NCBI GenBank assembly: GCA_021432635.1
Contig: MU270033.1
Span: 142,649 to 206,648 of the forward strand
Direction of reading: 5' to 3'
Source of the DNA: Thozetella sp. PMI_491
Lineage: Eukaryota > Ascomycota > Sordariomycetes > Chaetosphaeriales > Chaetosphaeriaceae
DNA: 64,000 nucleotides
The notes beneath the pieces are model-generated. The model was not told the origin of the DNA. It made no database searches and worked only from the letters and a program-made list of their open reading frames with translations. Each line of letters starts with the position of its first letter. Position 1 is the stretch's first letter. The translations under genes were made by a program, and so were the position numbers. Shown piece after piece: positions 1-10,732 of the stretch.

Positions 1-24
1 CCAGCTTTTCCAAAAGCCCAAGCA

Positions 25-447
25 ATGGACGCTGATAACATACAGCAGCCCAGTAGCCAGCCACCTACGGAGTCACCCCTCCAGTCATGGACAGTAGACG
101 GATACCCTATTGTCGATGGAAAATACCTGGATCTAAGCACGGGGGAGATTAAGACGCACGACGGACTCTTGACCGGGGGGCCGCCGTCACTGGCTGTATA
201 CTGGCATAACAAGCTTCCAAAGCATCAGGAACAGCCATTCTATGCTGTCTCAGCTTTCAGTCCGATGAGCGTGACTGATTATCTGACCCGGATTGGCGAC
301 TTGCTCAAGACGGGCATCTGTACTGTGGACTCGCTGAATGCAACTACGTACTCAGTCAACGTAATTATTCTAACTCAGCTCTCAAAGAGCGAGTTTAGAG
401 AAGCTCTTTTAAGACATGGACTTCTCTACTCCGGGTCGAACTCATAA
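25..447 (+). CDS. hypothetical protein, 140 aa (doubtful)
   Basis: An ATG-initiated open frame of 140 codons at the left edge of the window. The translation has no signal peptide, membrane segment or motif that I recognise, but its composition is protein-like (few runs, mixed charged and aliphatic residues) and the start lies within a plausible purine context. It could be a small real gene, the last exon of a gene that begins outside the window, or chance. Nothing in the next kilobase helps to decide. I assign no function. Confidence 0.3.
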   Translation: MDADNIQQPSSQPPTESPLQSWTVDGYPIVDGKYLDLSTGEIKTHDGLLTGGPPSLAVYWHNKLPKHQEQPFYAVSAFSPMSVTDYLTRIGDLLKTGICTVDSLNATTYSVNVIILTQLSKSEFREALLRHGLLYSGSNS

Positions 448-1637
448 ACTGGACGTTTCTCATCCAGCCGCAGTACGAAGCAAGGTAAAGTTCTCTCCCT
501 AACCTGATATCTCTCTCTTCTGCTGGTTCTGTTAAAGCGCAGAGAGAAAGGAGATATCCAGTACTGGAAGAGGTATCTAATACTCTCGATTAGAATGCTG
601 AAAGAAACGAACTCATGCCTGTGTGGCAGATGGAACATGAAAAAACAGCGTTAAAATAAATAACATAAGACCTATTAGAAGGAGCGCTTAAGTCGAAGCC
701 AAGCGGGGGAAGCAACTGAGTGCCGGATGCTAGGAGGGGGTGAAACACGATCTTCCTTACGACAGCCCTCCAATACACGCCGAACGAGTAGCCCAGGCTC
801 TCGCAATGGCAGGATGCCTTATTTGAATTTGACTACGAATGCTCTCTGTCCGGACGACGTCTTGTCACTATATAAGTAGTATGTGGCCCGTAAGTTGCGA
901 CGAGAGCAAGTCATCGTCTCCAGGAGAAGAACTTGTAGTGGGCCGAGGGAGTTGTAGCCGCTTTGAACCATAGCTCACAGGGAATCGCTATGTCCAGAAG
1001 CTTTGAGAGGAGCCATGCTTTCCATCCTTGGTCTTTTTTGGCCTTTGGTGAATATTGCACCAAGGAAAACGCATCTTGGCAACTTGTGGGGTTCAAAGAC
1101 TCGCGAACAGGCTTCCTACCCAGCCCATGGCGATCTATTCGTCTGATTCCGGTATTCGCACTCGCAGCGTATACCATTGAGCGTATAACAAACTATATAT
1201 TCGAAGGCGACGGAAATCACTCGTGAAAGATTAATTCTCTAAGTCTCGTGCCTAGTCCCATCCGGCTCAGCTCCTGTGGGTGGCCCTCTTATGCCGTATG
1301 ACGTGTTATTTTCTCGGAAACGGTTTCTCTCCCGAGAATATCGGAATGCTGCGCCTACTGATGCCATTCCAAGCCTTGCTGGTCTACGAAAGGCTGCTGG
1401 CAGCCCGCCACGCTGCATCCCTTAGGCTGGGTTTGTATAGCGGAGTGCTTCCCAAAGCATAACATGTAATGCGGCAGTGATTTTCTCTTGTTGATATGCT
1501 TAATGATTGTGTGAGGTCACATTGACGCGAGAATTGCCTTCCGCAATATAGCTAAACTGCTGCACAGAGGTGATGCTCGCGCAGACAGAGGGCCCTGGGC
1601 CTATGGCCGAAATTCTTGGGACAATTGGGCGTGATCT
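448..1637. other. gap, no gene supported
   Basis: Several short open frames exist on both strands (for example at 963-1226 and 1280-1462), but none has recognisable domains or a splice pattern joining it to a neighbour. I see no clear repeat structure here. Confidence 0.4.
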
Positions 1638-1868
1638 TTAAGGTACTTGATCCCAAGTGTCATGAAATGAAGGGACAGTCTCATAGAGACGCACCATAAT
1701 CGAGTAAGCCAAATAGATTAACCTCAACATTTGTTCAAGAGATGCTGGTAGTTGATTCCGTAGTAGCCTGAGAAAAGATACAATACCGTGGCGCCACATC
1801 CGAGCTGGCATGGCGTATTTTTTGGCTAAGCGTCTCAGTCGAGGGCTAGCACATGGATGCTGTGACAA
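1638..1868 (-). pseudogene. relic of a conserved fungal protein (MPARMWRHGI-type)
   Basis: About 70 codons read through a block resembling an uncharacterised, widely conserved ascomycete protein. The segments MPARMWRHGI, IYLAYSIM and LYETVPSFHDTW are in the order I remember for that family, which I recall only from general knowledge of fungal hypothetical proteins. Such proteins are several hundred residues long, so this is an isolated internal piece. After the TW the reading frame diverges and stops. No flanking exons carrying the rest could be found. I infer a gene fragment left by rearrangement or repeat activity; it lies next to another relic on the opposite strand. Confidence 0.5.
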
Positions 1869-1911
1869 CCTGGATGGCCCCGCTGAATCCTTTAAAATCT
1901 CTCTAGGGGAT

Positions 1912-2432
1912 ATTTCTTTTGATTCCAGAGCCGGTCACAAATTCGGGATGTACAAGAACGAAACGCCGGTCTGGTAGAGTATATGAAGCTCACCCCCGAC
2001 TCGGAAAAAGTGGACCCGGTGCAGAGAAAGCTTGTAATAAGCATGAAGGCGAAGAGTCCGGGCATCGATCCGAAGCCGAAGGGCCTAAGAACTCTGCGCT
2101 GCATCGGCGCCTTCGAGGAGCTAGGCGAGGAAGTTGAGTATGGATTTGTATAGCAGTGTCCAGAAGGCTCGGCGTCGGAGCCGACCACAATGCTGCAGCG
2201 CCTCAGAGACGAGGAAAAGGACTCCTGGAAACATCCTTTCCTTGGCGACAAGTTTCAGCTAGCCTTTGCTCTCGAAGAACTCCACACTATGGGCTGGTTG
2301 CACGAGAGTTTCAACTCGCAAAACACCATCTTCTTCATGCCCCTAGGCAATTCTAACCGGAGCAGTCAGCTGGACAGCAGCAACCTAACAAGTATGGGAA
2401 AAGACATAGCCCCCCTACTTCTTTTCTTTTAG
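1912..2432 (+). pseudogene. relic of a HeLo/incompatibility-type protein-kinase-like gene
   Basis: From about 1971 one frame reads LVEYMKL, then GLRTLRCIGAF, EVEYGFV, an in-frame TAG at 2151-2153, and continues QCPEG ... LGDKFQLAFALEELHTMGWLHESFNSQNTIFF. This order (a VEYK-like strand, LRCLGYF, then RFxLA...LHxxGWLHKxxxSxNVLFF) is that of the kinase-like domain found in many fungal HeLo or prion-inhibition proteins. A one-base shift is needed just before 1971 and the catalytic half is absent. The 3' end runs into a hairpin repeat beginning at 2399. I interpret it as a truncated, frameshifted pseudogene; the family call rests on motif memory. Confidence 0.6.
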
Positions 2433-2479
2433 TGAGGAAAAAAGTGGCTCTATAGTTTCTACAGGGGGCTATGTCTTTT
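2399..2479. repeat. 16-bp perfect inverted repeat (hairpin)
   Basis: The 16 bases at 2399-2414 are exactly complementary to those at 2464-2479, separated by a 49-base AT-rich loop. The structure sits at the 3' edge of the kinase-like relic. It could be a tiny foldback element or a transcriptional hairpin. No target duplication is evident. Confidence 0.6.
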
Positions 2480-3620
2480 CTGAGAAAGGCGGGTTCCTAT
2501 ATTTATATAAAGCTATAGATAGACTATAATGCAAGTAAATCTAATAAGTTTAGATATTGCTTCCTTGTTCTTATAACTATTATATACAGCATACTTTATA
2601 ATAAATTTATATAAGGATTGTGGTGGCCCAGCTGGCCCAGCTGGCCCAGGGCCATCCCCACGCGTTACATCACGCGTTACACACATTCGTTTGCAACCAC
2701 TCGTTTGCACCCACGTGATATAGTGGCCCAGTTGACCACTATATCTATACATCTGGATCTGTAGCTTCCATTTACCTTCTTCCTCTCCTTAGCTTAGTAT
2801 TTTGTGCGTTTTTAATACACACGGCTACAGATCCATCTATCGCCGCCAGCGCCGTGACAATACTCATAATATTTACCAGTTAATCTAGTAGATATGCTAT
2901 ATATAGTAGAGGGTGCTTCTAGTCGTTCTATATTAATCCCTATATAAATCTGTTGGGGTTTTGTCCCATAGTTTTGATCTATCCCACGGTTTTGTAACCC
3001 CCTATGAAGTAGGGGGTCTTACGAGCTCTCGCACATACCCCTGAGTACTTGTCAGCGTCATATAGAGAAGCAGAGGTTGCCGTGCTGATGATCGGCCCCC
3101 TAAAACCAGGTATCTTCACTAACTGAAGCAAACACGACATGACCTGTAATCTACCTTGCTCTCACTGGAACCGCCTGGAAAAAGGAAGAAATTCTAGCGA
3201 TCAAAAGAGGAGCCGTGCCACCCCTGACCTCAGTTTCGAGCTAACGATTATACCCATCCTGGATTGTATACTTGAAATCGCCTAGTTAGATGTTACGTTA
3301 CTACCAACCCGCCGATCAGTGCTTAAAATTATCTGCTAGTCAGGGTGTGCATGAACGGCTTGCCTGTAAAAGCTCTGCGGTGACTAAACTTTGGTCCTAG
3401 CTTAGCAACATCCGTACGGCACAGCATGGTAAGTACAGTTCGGCGCCGAGGAATACGAAGGACAGCCAAGCCATCCGCGGTGCCAGGGGCCATTGCAGCT
3501 TAAGCCATCAAGACACAGCCTCACCCAGCTAGTAGAAAGACTCAATGGCATTGATTATCAGACATCACAAAGGCAGCTATCTCGAACGTCCCCAAGCTTC
3601 GCCTACTTAGCAGACCACTT
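2480..3620. other. gap: AT-rich DNA, small tandem repeat, then peptidase promoter
   Basis: No gene is supported. A 9-bp unit (CTGGCCCAG-like) is repeated three times at about 2624-2650, followed by AT-rich sequence with short palindromes such as the run of C and G around 2996-3021. The last 600 bases are GC-balanced and presumably hold the promoter of the S28 peptidase gene. Confidence 0.45.
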
Positions 3621-5492
3621 GTGCCAATTATGATGCCGCGTTACTGGAATCCTGCCGCCCTCGGGCGCGCCAGTTGTCTAGGATGGCTCGCAACGGCTTC
3701 CGCATTCCAGGACCGTAGTACGATCTTCAAACGACAAGCCGTCGACAGCCCCGAAATCCTACCAGTGGTCCCCTCCTACAACATCCCGATGCCTTTCGAC
3801 CATTTCAACTCGTCCGACATGCGCATGTTCAACAACCGCTTCTTCGTTAACGATACTTACCACGTGCCTGGCGGCCCCGTGATCTTGTTTGATTTCGGCG
3901 AGAACGGTATCACAGCCGAGACGGCAGCTGAGCATCTAGCCGGAGCCAGTGGTGTGACGTCAGCGCCACTCGAACTCGCCAAGGCGCTGAACGGACTCGT
4001 CATCGGCTGGGAGCACCGCTACTACGGCGATAGCTCCCCGCCCGGTTCCTTCGTAGCGAACGGCAGTTCCTACTTCCAGTTCTTGACTGTCGAACAGGCC
4101 CTCGAAGACGTTGTATATTTTGCCCATCACTTCAACACTACGCAGCTTAGCAACAACGCAGTACGAAACGGTCCCAATGACACAGCGCTTCTCGGCCCAT
4201 CAGATACCCCATGGATCTTCGTCGGCGGCAGCTACCCAGGCGACCGGGCGGCGTGGATCCGAGTACGGAACCCGGAGACTATATTTGCTTCATGGGCCTC
4301 TTCGGCACCGGTACAACTTGGTCCGGACGGAGCAGCCTATTTCAACTCGATCTACCGCGCCTTGCCTAAGAACTGTACATCCGATATCCAGGCTGCAACG
4401 AAGTACGTCGAGGCTGCGTTTGAATCGGATGACTCGGACTCTAACCTAGAGCTCCGCATCGCGGCTGTGTTAACTTACATGGACCCTTTGGCCAGCGGTC
4501 TTGTCGAAGCTGCTGCACAGGTCCCGGCTTCCGCTGTCACTGGACTCTTGTTCAACCGTGATTTGATAAGCGTCCAGAACTCAGGCTATTCGGAAATGTT
4601 ACAGATCTTCTGTGACTCCATGGAGTCGTTCAACGTACCCGAGTATCTAGCCAACCCGTCCGTCATTAGCGGCAATATTAGCGAGAGGGCAATCGCCTTC
4701 TACTATAACCATGGCAACGCCACACCGATCGCAGACGGCATCTTTGCGTCTCTTTCCAACAGCGGCGCTACCGACAACGCCTCGGCTGTGACATTTGCGG
4801 CCTTAGCGTACGGAGCCGCCCAGTACAGCCAGTACCTGTTCGACTCGGCAACAGGTGATTCTAATGTGACTAGCTCGACGGTCGGGTCGGCGTCCTCGAC
4901 GAAGTCATGGCTGCCCCACCCCGGATCAGACTCGAATAACGACGACGGGACGTCGTGGGCATGGCAGGTTGTCAGCGAGCTCGGGCGGGATTTGCACTTT
5001 AACTCGTCGTCCAAGCTCGTGCTTGGCCCGTCTGTCCCCGACTATTCGTCATCTCATGCAGCTCTTATCAACCGCTTCACATCGGTCCATCCCACTGACA
5101 ACGTCCCGAAAAGCCCTGACGGTAGCTATGCGAATTCACTAGGCGGCTGGAATATGAAGCCGAGCAATACGCTATTCACCAACGGCGAATTCGACCCATG
5201 GCGCGCATTCGGCGTCATGAGCCCCGAGCAGGACGACCTTGGTGCGCCCCAGCGTACCATCTCGCAGGAAATCCCCCCATGTAACACAGAGCAGGATGAA
5301 ATCTTCGGCCTGCTGTTTGCCGGCGCCGTCCACATTGAAGACATGGCCTTCTTTCCGAACGCGAGGCGCGGGTCTGCGGAAACGGAGTATCCACCCGTGC
5401 TCCAGGCTTCGGATCTGTTCGTCAAGGCGTATAAAGAGTGGTTGCCTTGCTTTTACCAGCCGGAACAAGCGGCGCAGGTAAAAGCACCGTAG
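3621..5492 (+). CDS. serine peptidase, family S28 (prolyl carboxypeptidase-like), secreted
   Basis: A single-exon gene of 623 codons. It begins with a short hydrophobic leader (about residues 5-29, ending near TASAFQD), so the product is probably secreted. The motif VGGSYPGDRAAW places the nucleophile at Ser204, in the GGSYxG context of family S28. Asp525 in NGEFDPW and His571 in GAVHIED fit the remaining triad positions. These enzymes cleave after proline or act as acid exopeptidases in nutrition. Several N-x-S/T sites occur. Length is normal to slightly long for fungal members. ATG codons at positions 4 and 5 of the frame are equally possible starts. The usual HxxDM after the catalytic histidine is kept (HIEDM), although fungal members more often read HCADM. 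Confidence 0.9.
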   Translation: MPIMMPRYWNPAALGRASCLGWLATASAFQDRSTIFKRQAVDSPEILPVVPSYNIPMPFDHFNSSDMRMFNNRFFVNDTYHVPGGPVILFDFGENGITAETAAEHLAGASGVTSAPLELAKALNGLVIGWEHRYYGDSSPPGSFVANGSSYFQFLTVEQALEDVVYFAHHFNTTQLSNNAVRNGPNDTALLGPSDTPWIFVGGSYPGDRAAWIRVRNPETIFASWASSAPVQLGPDGAAYFNSIYRALPKNCTSDIQAATKYVEAAFESDDSDSNLELRIAAVLTYMDPLASGLVEAAAQVPASAVTGLLFNRDLISVQNSGYSEMLQIFCDSMESFNVPEYLANPSVISGNISERAIAFYYNHGNATPIADGIFASLSNSGATDNASAVTFAALAYGAAQYSQYLFDSATGDSNVTSSTVGSASSTKSWLPHPGSDSNNDDGTSWAWQVVSELGRDLHFNSSSKLVLGPSVPDYSSSHAALINRFTSVHPTDNVPKSPDGSYANSLGGWNMKPSNTLFTNGEFDPWRAFGVMSPEQDDLGAPQRTISQEIPPCNTEQDEIFGLLFAGAVHIEDMAFFPNARRGSAETEYPPVLQASDLFVKAYKEWLPCFYQPEQAAQVKAP

Positions 5493-6422
5493 GCGTAGCC
5501 ATTCATGAGAATTCTTAAGATTTACCGCGCAGTCGCAAGACCGTAATGCGTCGGGGGCCCAACACGGGGGTTCTTTCCAAGTATGACTGGCTATTCAGGA
5601 GATACTAGAACAATGTAGTGCCAAAAACTTGGCTTGATCACAATACTAGACTGAACTCTAACTAATAATCTACGCTTGTGTGCTCCTACGGCTGTGTGGG
5701 TAGGTGTATAAGACGATAACTCGCCATCGGTTAAAATACTCTCTTATCGGGGGGGGATGGGACTCTTTGTTTTATGCTATGTCTCTAGCTAGGTCTCATA
5801 TACAGGTATATACACTGCAAAATCATGCTCCTTTTTTCAGTCCTTTTCTCAGTTTGTTTTATGCACTTTCTCTGAGCTCGAAGTGGGTGTCATGGGCGGC
5901 TGATCAGCTGGCTGATCCGGATCTGTACGCTAAATGGGCCCCTAATCAGCCGGACTACTGGCCCCTCAAGCCATCCACGTTGCTTTACAACTATGTGGAT
6001 AGTGTGGATATTAAGTATAATCCACATTAAGGGTTAGGGTTGGAGATGGGGTTGGATCAGCCGGACCTCTGACAAGTGATCGGCCCTGCTTACAGGGCCG
6101 TATGAAGAAGCTTTGACGAATAAGATTAAGATTAGTAAGGTCCTTAACTCGACTCTGTATACTTTAGCAGTATTAGGAGTCATTATCCTGTACATTAAGT
6201 CCCAAGTCGCTCTCCTCTCTAAAAGAAGCGCTCCTTCAAACTACAGCTCCCCCTATACCTCTGCATCAACTACTCGCACAAGTGAAAATTTATATATGAC
6301 TCCGATTTACTAATAAACCTGGTTCGTTATTTGAACTTTAAATATATGACAACTGTCAGATCATTCTCCAAGTCTCGCACTATACCGCATGCTCTGCTTC
6401 AGAGCATAAGATACAATAACTA
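5493..6422. other. gap, AT-rich, no gene supported
   Basis: An open frame at 5704-6030 (108 codons) and another at 6113-6313 occur here, but neither has recognisable homology or splice partners, and the base composition is that of decayed repeats. Two TTAGGG-like units near 6030 are too few to mean anything. Confidence 0.4.
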
Positions 6423-6858
6423 ACGTAATCCACAAGTGGGTGGATCACCCAAGTGGATGGATCACTTTAAAACACATACAAAATCGAGAATTTCTTAGCC
6501 TTCTAACACCACCAAGATAATTAAAAAAGTATAAAACTTATATTATATATTTAATAATAATAATAAACCTATGTTTAATTTTTTTCAGACTTTTTAAAAA
6601 ATCCGTTAGTGGTAAAGTAAATAAGTGGCGAAATACTTTCTCCACTTATGTTTATTTTCCTAATAGCTTTATTGAAAAAGATTTTAAATTTCTATATAAA
6701 ATCATAATAGATATAAATACTTCTATAAAATACTTAATAAAAGTTATATAATATTTAAGCGTGAATTGATGGTGTTAGAAGGCTAAGAAATTCTCGATTT
6801 TATATGTGTTTTGAAGTGATCCATCTACTTGGGTGATCCACCCACTTGTGGATTACGT
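6423..6858. mobile_element. MITE with 88-bp terminal inverted repeats, TA target duplication
   Basis: The 88 bases at 6423-6510 are nearly perfectly complementary to those at 6771-6858. The few mismatches I see are transitions. The termini read ACGTAATCC and GGATTACGT, and each is flanked by TA (6421-6422 and 6859-6860). TA duplication is typical of the Tc1/mariner superfamily, to which fungal Fot1- and pogo-type elements belong. The 260-bp interior is extremely AT-rich and has no open frame, so this is a non-autonomous element needing a transposase in trans. The family name is inferred from the target duplication only. Confidence 0.85.
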
Positions 6859-6860
6859 TA

Positions 6861-9051
6861 AGTATAAAACGAAAAAAAAAAACTACTTACTCGTGAATTA
6901 ACTATTAAAATCGCTACTTTTGCTTTTTGCTTTTTCCGTCCTATATAACACCCTGGTCAATTCTCTTACCCGAGGGAAAACTAGGGGGAGATCCAATAAC
7001 CCTTCAAAACCACCATACTAGACGGGCAATATAAGGAAGGTGTTGGTTTACTATACGTGATCGCGATAAAAAGAGCAGGCAAACGTAAAGGCAAACGGCT
7101 AAAGAGCCTCTTTGGTATGGTCCTGTGAAGTGATTGTATTTAAGTCATGATATCTGTAAGTGTCTGATCTCCAAGCTAAGTTGACTGCTCGAACGGGCTT
7201 TGGATCCCCCATACTAGCTCGACCGAACGCTACGAATCCACGATCCATACCCACGATTCAACAGAAGGTTCTATTCTAGCAACTCTACACACACAAGATC
7301 CCCGGAAAGCCATTAGGAACGAGAGCCAGGCATATATAAAAGGCTCATAGTGGCCGGAATCTGGGTACTAGCGCAGGCCAGCAGCAGAAAATTGTTCGCA
7401 CAGTCTTTCTCTTAAAAAAGGATGGCCTGGGATTGCTACTCCCATTACGTATGGTGTGAAGTGGAATCAAAAGTATCTAGTAGAGGGTTTCCAGATCTCC
7501 CCGGAGCCTACAAACTTTAAAAAAAGCTGTAATCTCTAGGCGATTCATCAACAAGGCCTTTCAAAGGGCAAAGGTCAGGGTAATACAGGTCAGCGATCGA
7601 GCTGGCCGACCGATTAAGAACAGGGGTGCATAGAGCAGCCCCAGTACTGCTGGGTAATACCCAATTAATATTTTGGAACTTTTTTTCTATAACTAAGGTA
7701 TTAGTTATAAGTTAATAGTTTTATCACTTACTTACTAGTAAATCAGGTCAGAGAAAAGAGTTATAAGTCAATACTAGTAGGATTATAATCCAGCCAGTCA
7801 GACTAGGTATAGTTAACACTTAGCACAGGTAGTAGTTAACAGCTCCTTAAAGCTAAGATTATTCTATAATAAAACAGCTCTATAAAGCTTAGCACAGGTT
7901 ATCTATAAGGGTAGGATATTCTAAGCTTCCCAGCTATAGTGTTTTAAATCTTAGAGTAGTGTCACAACAAGTATCACTAAGGTAATAATAAGGCTAGTAG
8001 ACTATACTCTAGATAGGTAACTAAAGACTCTAAGATAAAGATCAGGGAGAAGGAGGCAGCGTAGCTACTCTCTAACTCTAATCAGGGGTATATCCAGGGA
8101 GCTAGGGCCTCTGGGCGCCCACAGTTCCTCTGCTAACCACGCTCTTAATGTATATAGCTGTACAGAGATTAGTGGCCGGGCAGCTACTGGGCAGCTATGG
8201 CTATCTGCTCGTCTGTAAAGCTCGCAGTAGGTGGTCTGATCCATGGTCAGGGCCAGCGGCTATATCAATAGCTATTAAACAGATATTCTTAAACTATATT
8301 ACTTTATAAGTAACAATAAAAATAGCTATAAAATATAATATCTATTATAACTATTATCTAAAAATTAGCTATTCTATATCTAATAGGAATAGTTCCACTA
8401 ATATTAGGTCTATTCCTAGAGCAAAATTCATATAAACCACTAGGATAGCTTATAGGAGCCTAATACTAGCCAGGTATATATGACCTGTAAACGATGGGTG
8501 GTGGCTAGAGATGTAGAATAATTTGTGACAGCGTTTCTCTTGGTGAGGAGTTTCATTAGGTCGGTTGGTAACAGCGCTGGCATGGCTTCTGATTAGTCTC
8601 TAGGTAAAAGAGCTTGGAGCGCTTAACGAGTCTGGAAGTTTTAAGTTATTCTTGTCGAGGTTCTTTGGGTAATGTAACATGGTAAGTTGAAGAAACCAGG
8701 GGTTGTTGGAAACCGTTCTTTGCCGAGACTTTGTGGCCATCAAGGTGAAAGATTGAAGAAATACACAACTGTCCAAACTCGGAAGGCTCAGCTGGGGGTG
8801 ACGATCCCAGCCGCCCACATCTTAATAGAAGTCAGGTGTCCAAATATATAAAAAGCAAGGCGGTATGAGGGACCTCGCGTCGCTACACCCTAGAAAACCA
8901 TTTAACTGTCATAGATCTCGGCCACAGAAATATTCTAAGTGGCACTCATGTCTCTCAATCTTCTTATCCTCTCAAATTGTGGTGGGTTTTGGTCCAGCAC
9001 GCCGGACTCCAGCCCTTCCCCCAGAGAAAGGCAAATAGATACGTGCCAGCA
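6861..9051. other. gap: AT-rich decayed DNA
   Basis: About 2.2 kb without a supportable gene. From 7670 to 8480 the sequence is strongly AT-rich, dense in TAG, TAA and TATA words, and looks like heavily mutated repeat DNA. Outside that core it is more balanced (the stretch at 8600-9050 downstream of the GH72 gene may hold its 3' UTR). I found no inverted or direct repeat partner for it within the window. Confidence 0.4.
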
Positions 9052-10732
9052 TTATAAGACTAAATACGCACCAACTGCCACTGCAACAAACAAATAGGTG
9101 CCAATGAAGAATCCCGAGCTCCCGAGCACTATTGATACACCCTGATGGGAAGCTGAGCTGGCGGCGGTGGGCCAGGCTGCGAGCAGGGCGCTACAGGTCG
9201 CCACTGCGGCAGCCACTGGTGTCGCCGCTACAGCCTCGCCGGCAAAGTCGCACTGGCCGCCATTTTCTCCCCAAGCATTCAGGACGCTCGCTAACCTCTG
9301 AGTTTCACTGCACATACTATAAGCCCCGTACACACCTGAGGTCGAATTCGAGATGACATCCCTGCAGAATTTGCTGTCTTTTCCGCAAATAGTATCGAAG
9401 ATGACACCCACGGAACTTAAGTTAAGGCTCGGGGAAGGGACGCATGTCGCTAACTCAAACATGCAGTTGCAGATGGTCGCGTTGGGGGTGGGGGGCAGAA
9501 TCTCGTTGGCAGCCCACGTCGTGGACACCAAGGGGCATGCCTGAGGCTGATTTGTAGGCATATAAGAAGCCATCAAAGTCGAAGACGGGCTTAATGTGGC
9601 CATGACGGACTCTAATTTGCCATAGTTCGTCATGGTCTCGACCGCAGTGTCGTTTATTACATTAACAAGACCTGCGGAAGATATCAGCCTACGTTGCCCC
9701 AAGAGCAGCGGCGAGGGTGGGCTAAGGGCAGAAAAGGTGTCGCGTACCATAGTCGTTAGGTTCGCCAAAATACTCATAGACAATACCGCCGGACATTACC
9801 CCCGACATCTGGTCAGAAAACAACGCGCTGGTGTCGTCCCACTGCCGGCCTTCGGCGCCGCCGGCAGTGTTGCAGCCGTACTCGGCAAAGAAGACGGGCA
9901 CGGAGTAGTTGCGGAAGAAGTCGACCTGACCGGCATACCCTGATCGCTGGAGCCCGCTCTTGCCGCACCAGGAGTAAATGTTGTAGCCCCAGTAGTCTAT
10001 CGTCTCGTCCGGATTGCCGCAGTTAAAGTACTGCGAGATGGCGACGCGAACGCCAAGGTCGTCATTCGCGGCATAGCCGACGCCCATCCATCGGCCGCCA
10101 CTGGCCATCTTGGACCTGACGTACGCCTTCGTGTCCCGGACGGCGGCTTTCACGAAGGCCGAGGCGTTGGTGTTGCTGACGGTGTTGGTGACCTCGTTGC
10201 CGGCGAAGAAGCCGATGACGTTGGAATAGTGGCTCATCTCGTCCACGACCGCCTTGTAATGATCGAAGAGCGGCGTCGTCCAAGAAGGGCTGTCCCGGTT
10301 GATAGCCAACACGGGGTTGCTAAGGTCCGCTAAGACATAGATTCCCGCCGCATCAAGCAGCGACATGCATGCCGAATGGTCGAGAGACGGGTCGATCGCG
10401 TACGTGCGGATGGTATTCGTCCGGAGCGCCTGCAGCTTGGGGATGTCTCTTTGGCAGCGCGTGGCATTGGATAACGAATCTACATATTTCGACGGCTCGG
10501 GCGACGGCTGTTGGTAGGCCACTCCTCTTATGAAAAATTGGGTGCCATTTCCATGGAAAAATTTGGAGCCCTAGAGATAGATGTTAGGCGTGTTTGCACA
10601 TACGACGAAGGAGGATTATCCTGCCGGAGATTCGTCGCAAAACCGTACCTTGACAACGATGGGATCCAAACTTGCCAGAGCCCGATGAAGCAATAGAGAG
10701 CAGAGTAGGAACATTCTGCTCGCCAATTGCAT
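9052..10732 (-). CDS. GH72 1,3-beta-glucanosyltransferase with CBM43 (X8) domain, GPI-anchored
   Basis: Rebuilt as three exons: 10732-10649, 10570-9748 and 9671-9052 (introns 10648-10571 and 9747-9672, with CTAAC and CTGAT branch sites). The product is 508 aa. Residues 1-20 form a signal peptide, followed by SLDPIVVK and then GSKFFHGNGTQFFIRGVAYQ, the hallmark start of Gas/Gel/Phr enzymes. The acid/base is Glu154 (GNEVTNT) and the nucleophile Glu258 (FFAEYGCNT). After NDYGLV a Cys-rich CBM43 domain spans roughly residues 350-440, so this is the GH72+ subtype. A hydrophobic C-terminus indicates a GPI anchor. The enzyme elongates and remodels cell-wall beta-1,3-glucan. Splicing restores NDYG-LV exactly, and the total length is divisible by three, so I am confident of the model. 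Confidence 0.93.

Noticed and set aside
6028-6046. GGGTTAGGGTTGG telomere-like word
   Set aside because: Two units only, embedded in non-telomeric sequence; no evidence of a chromosome end or healed break.
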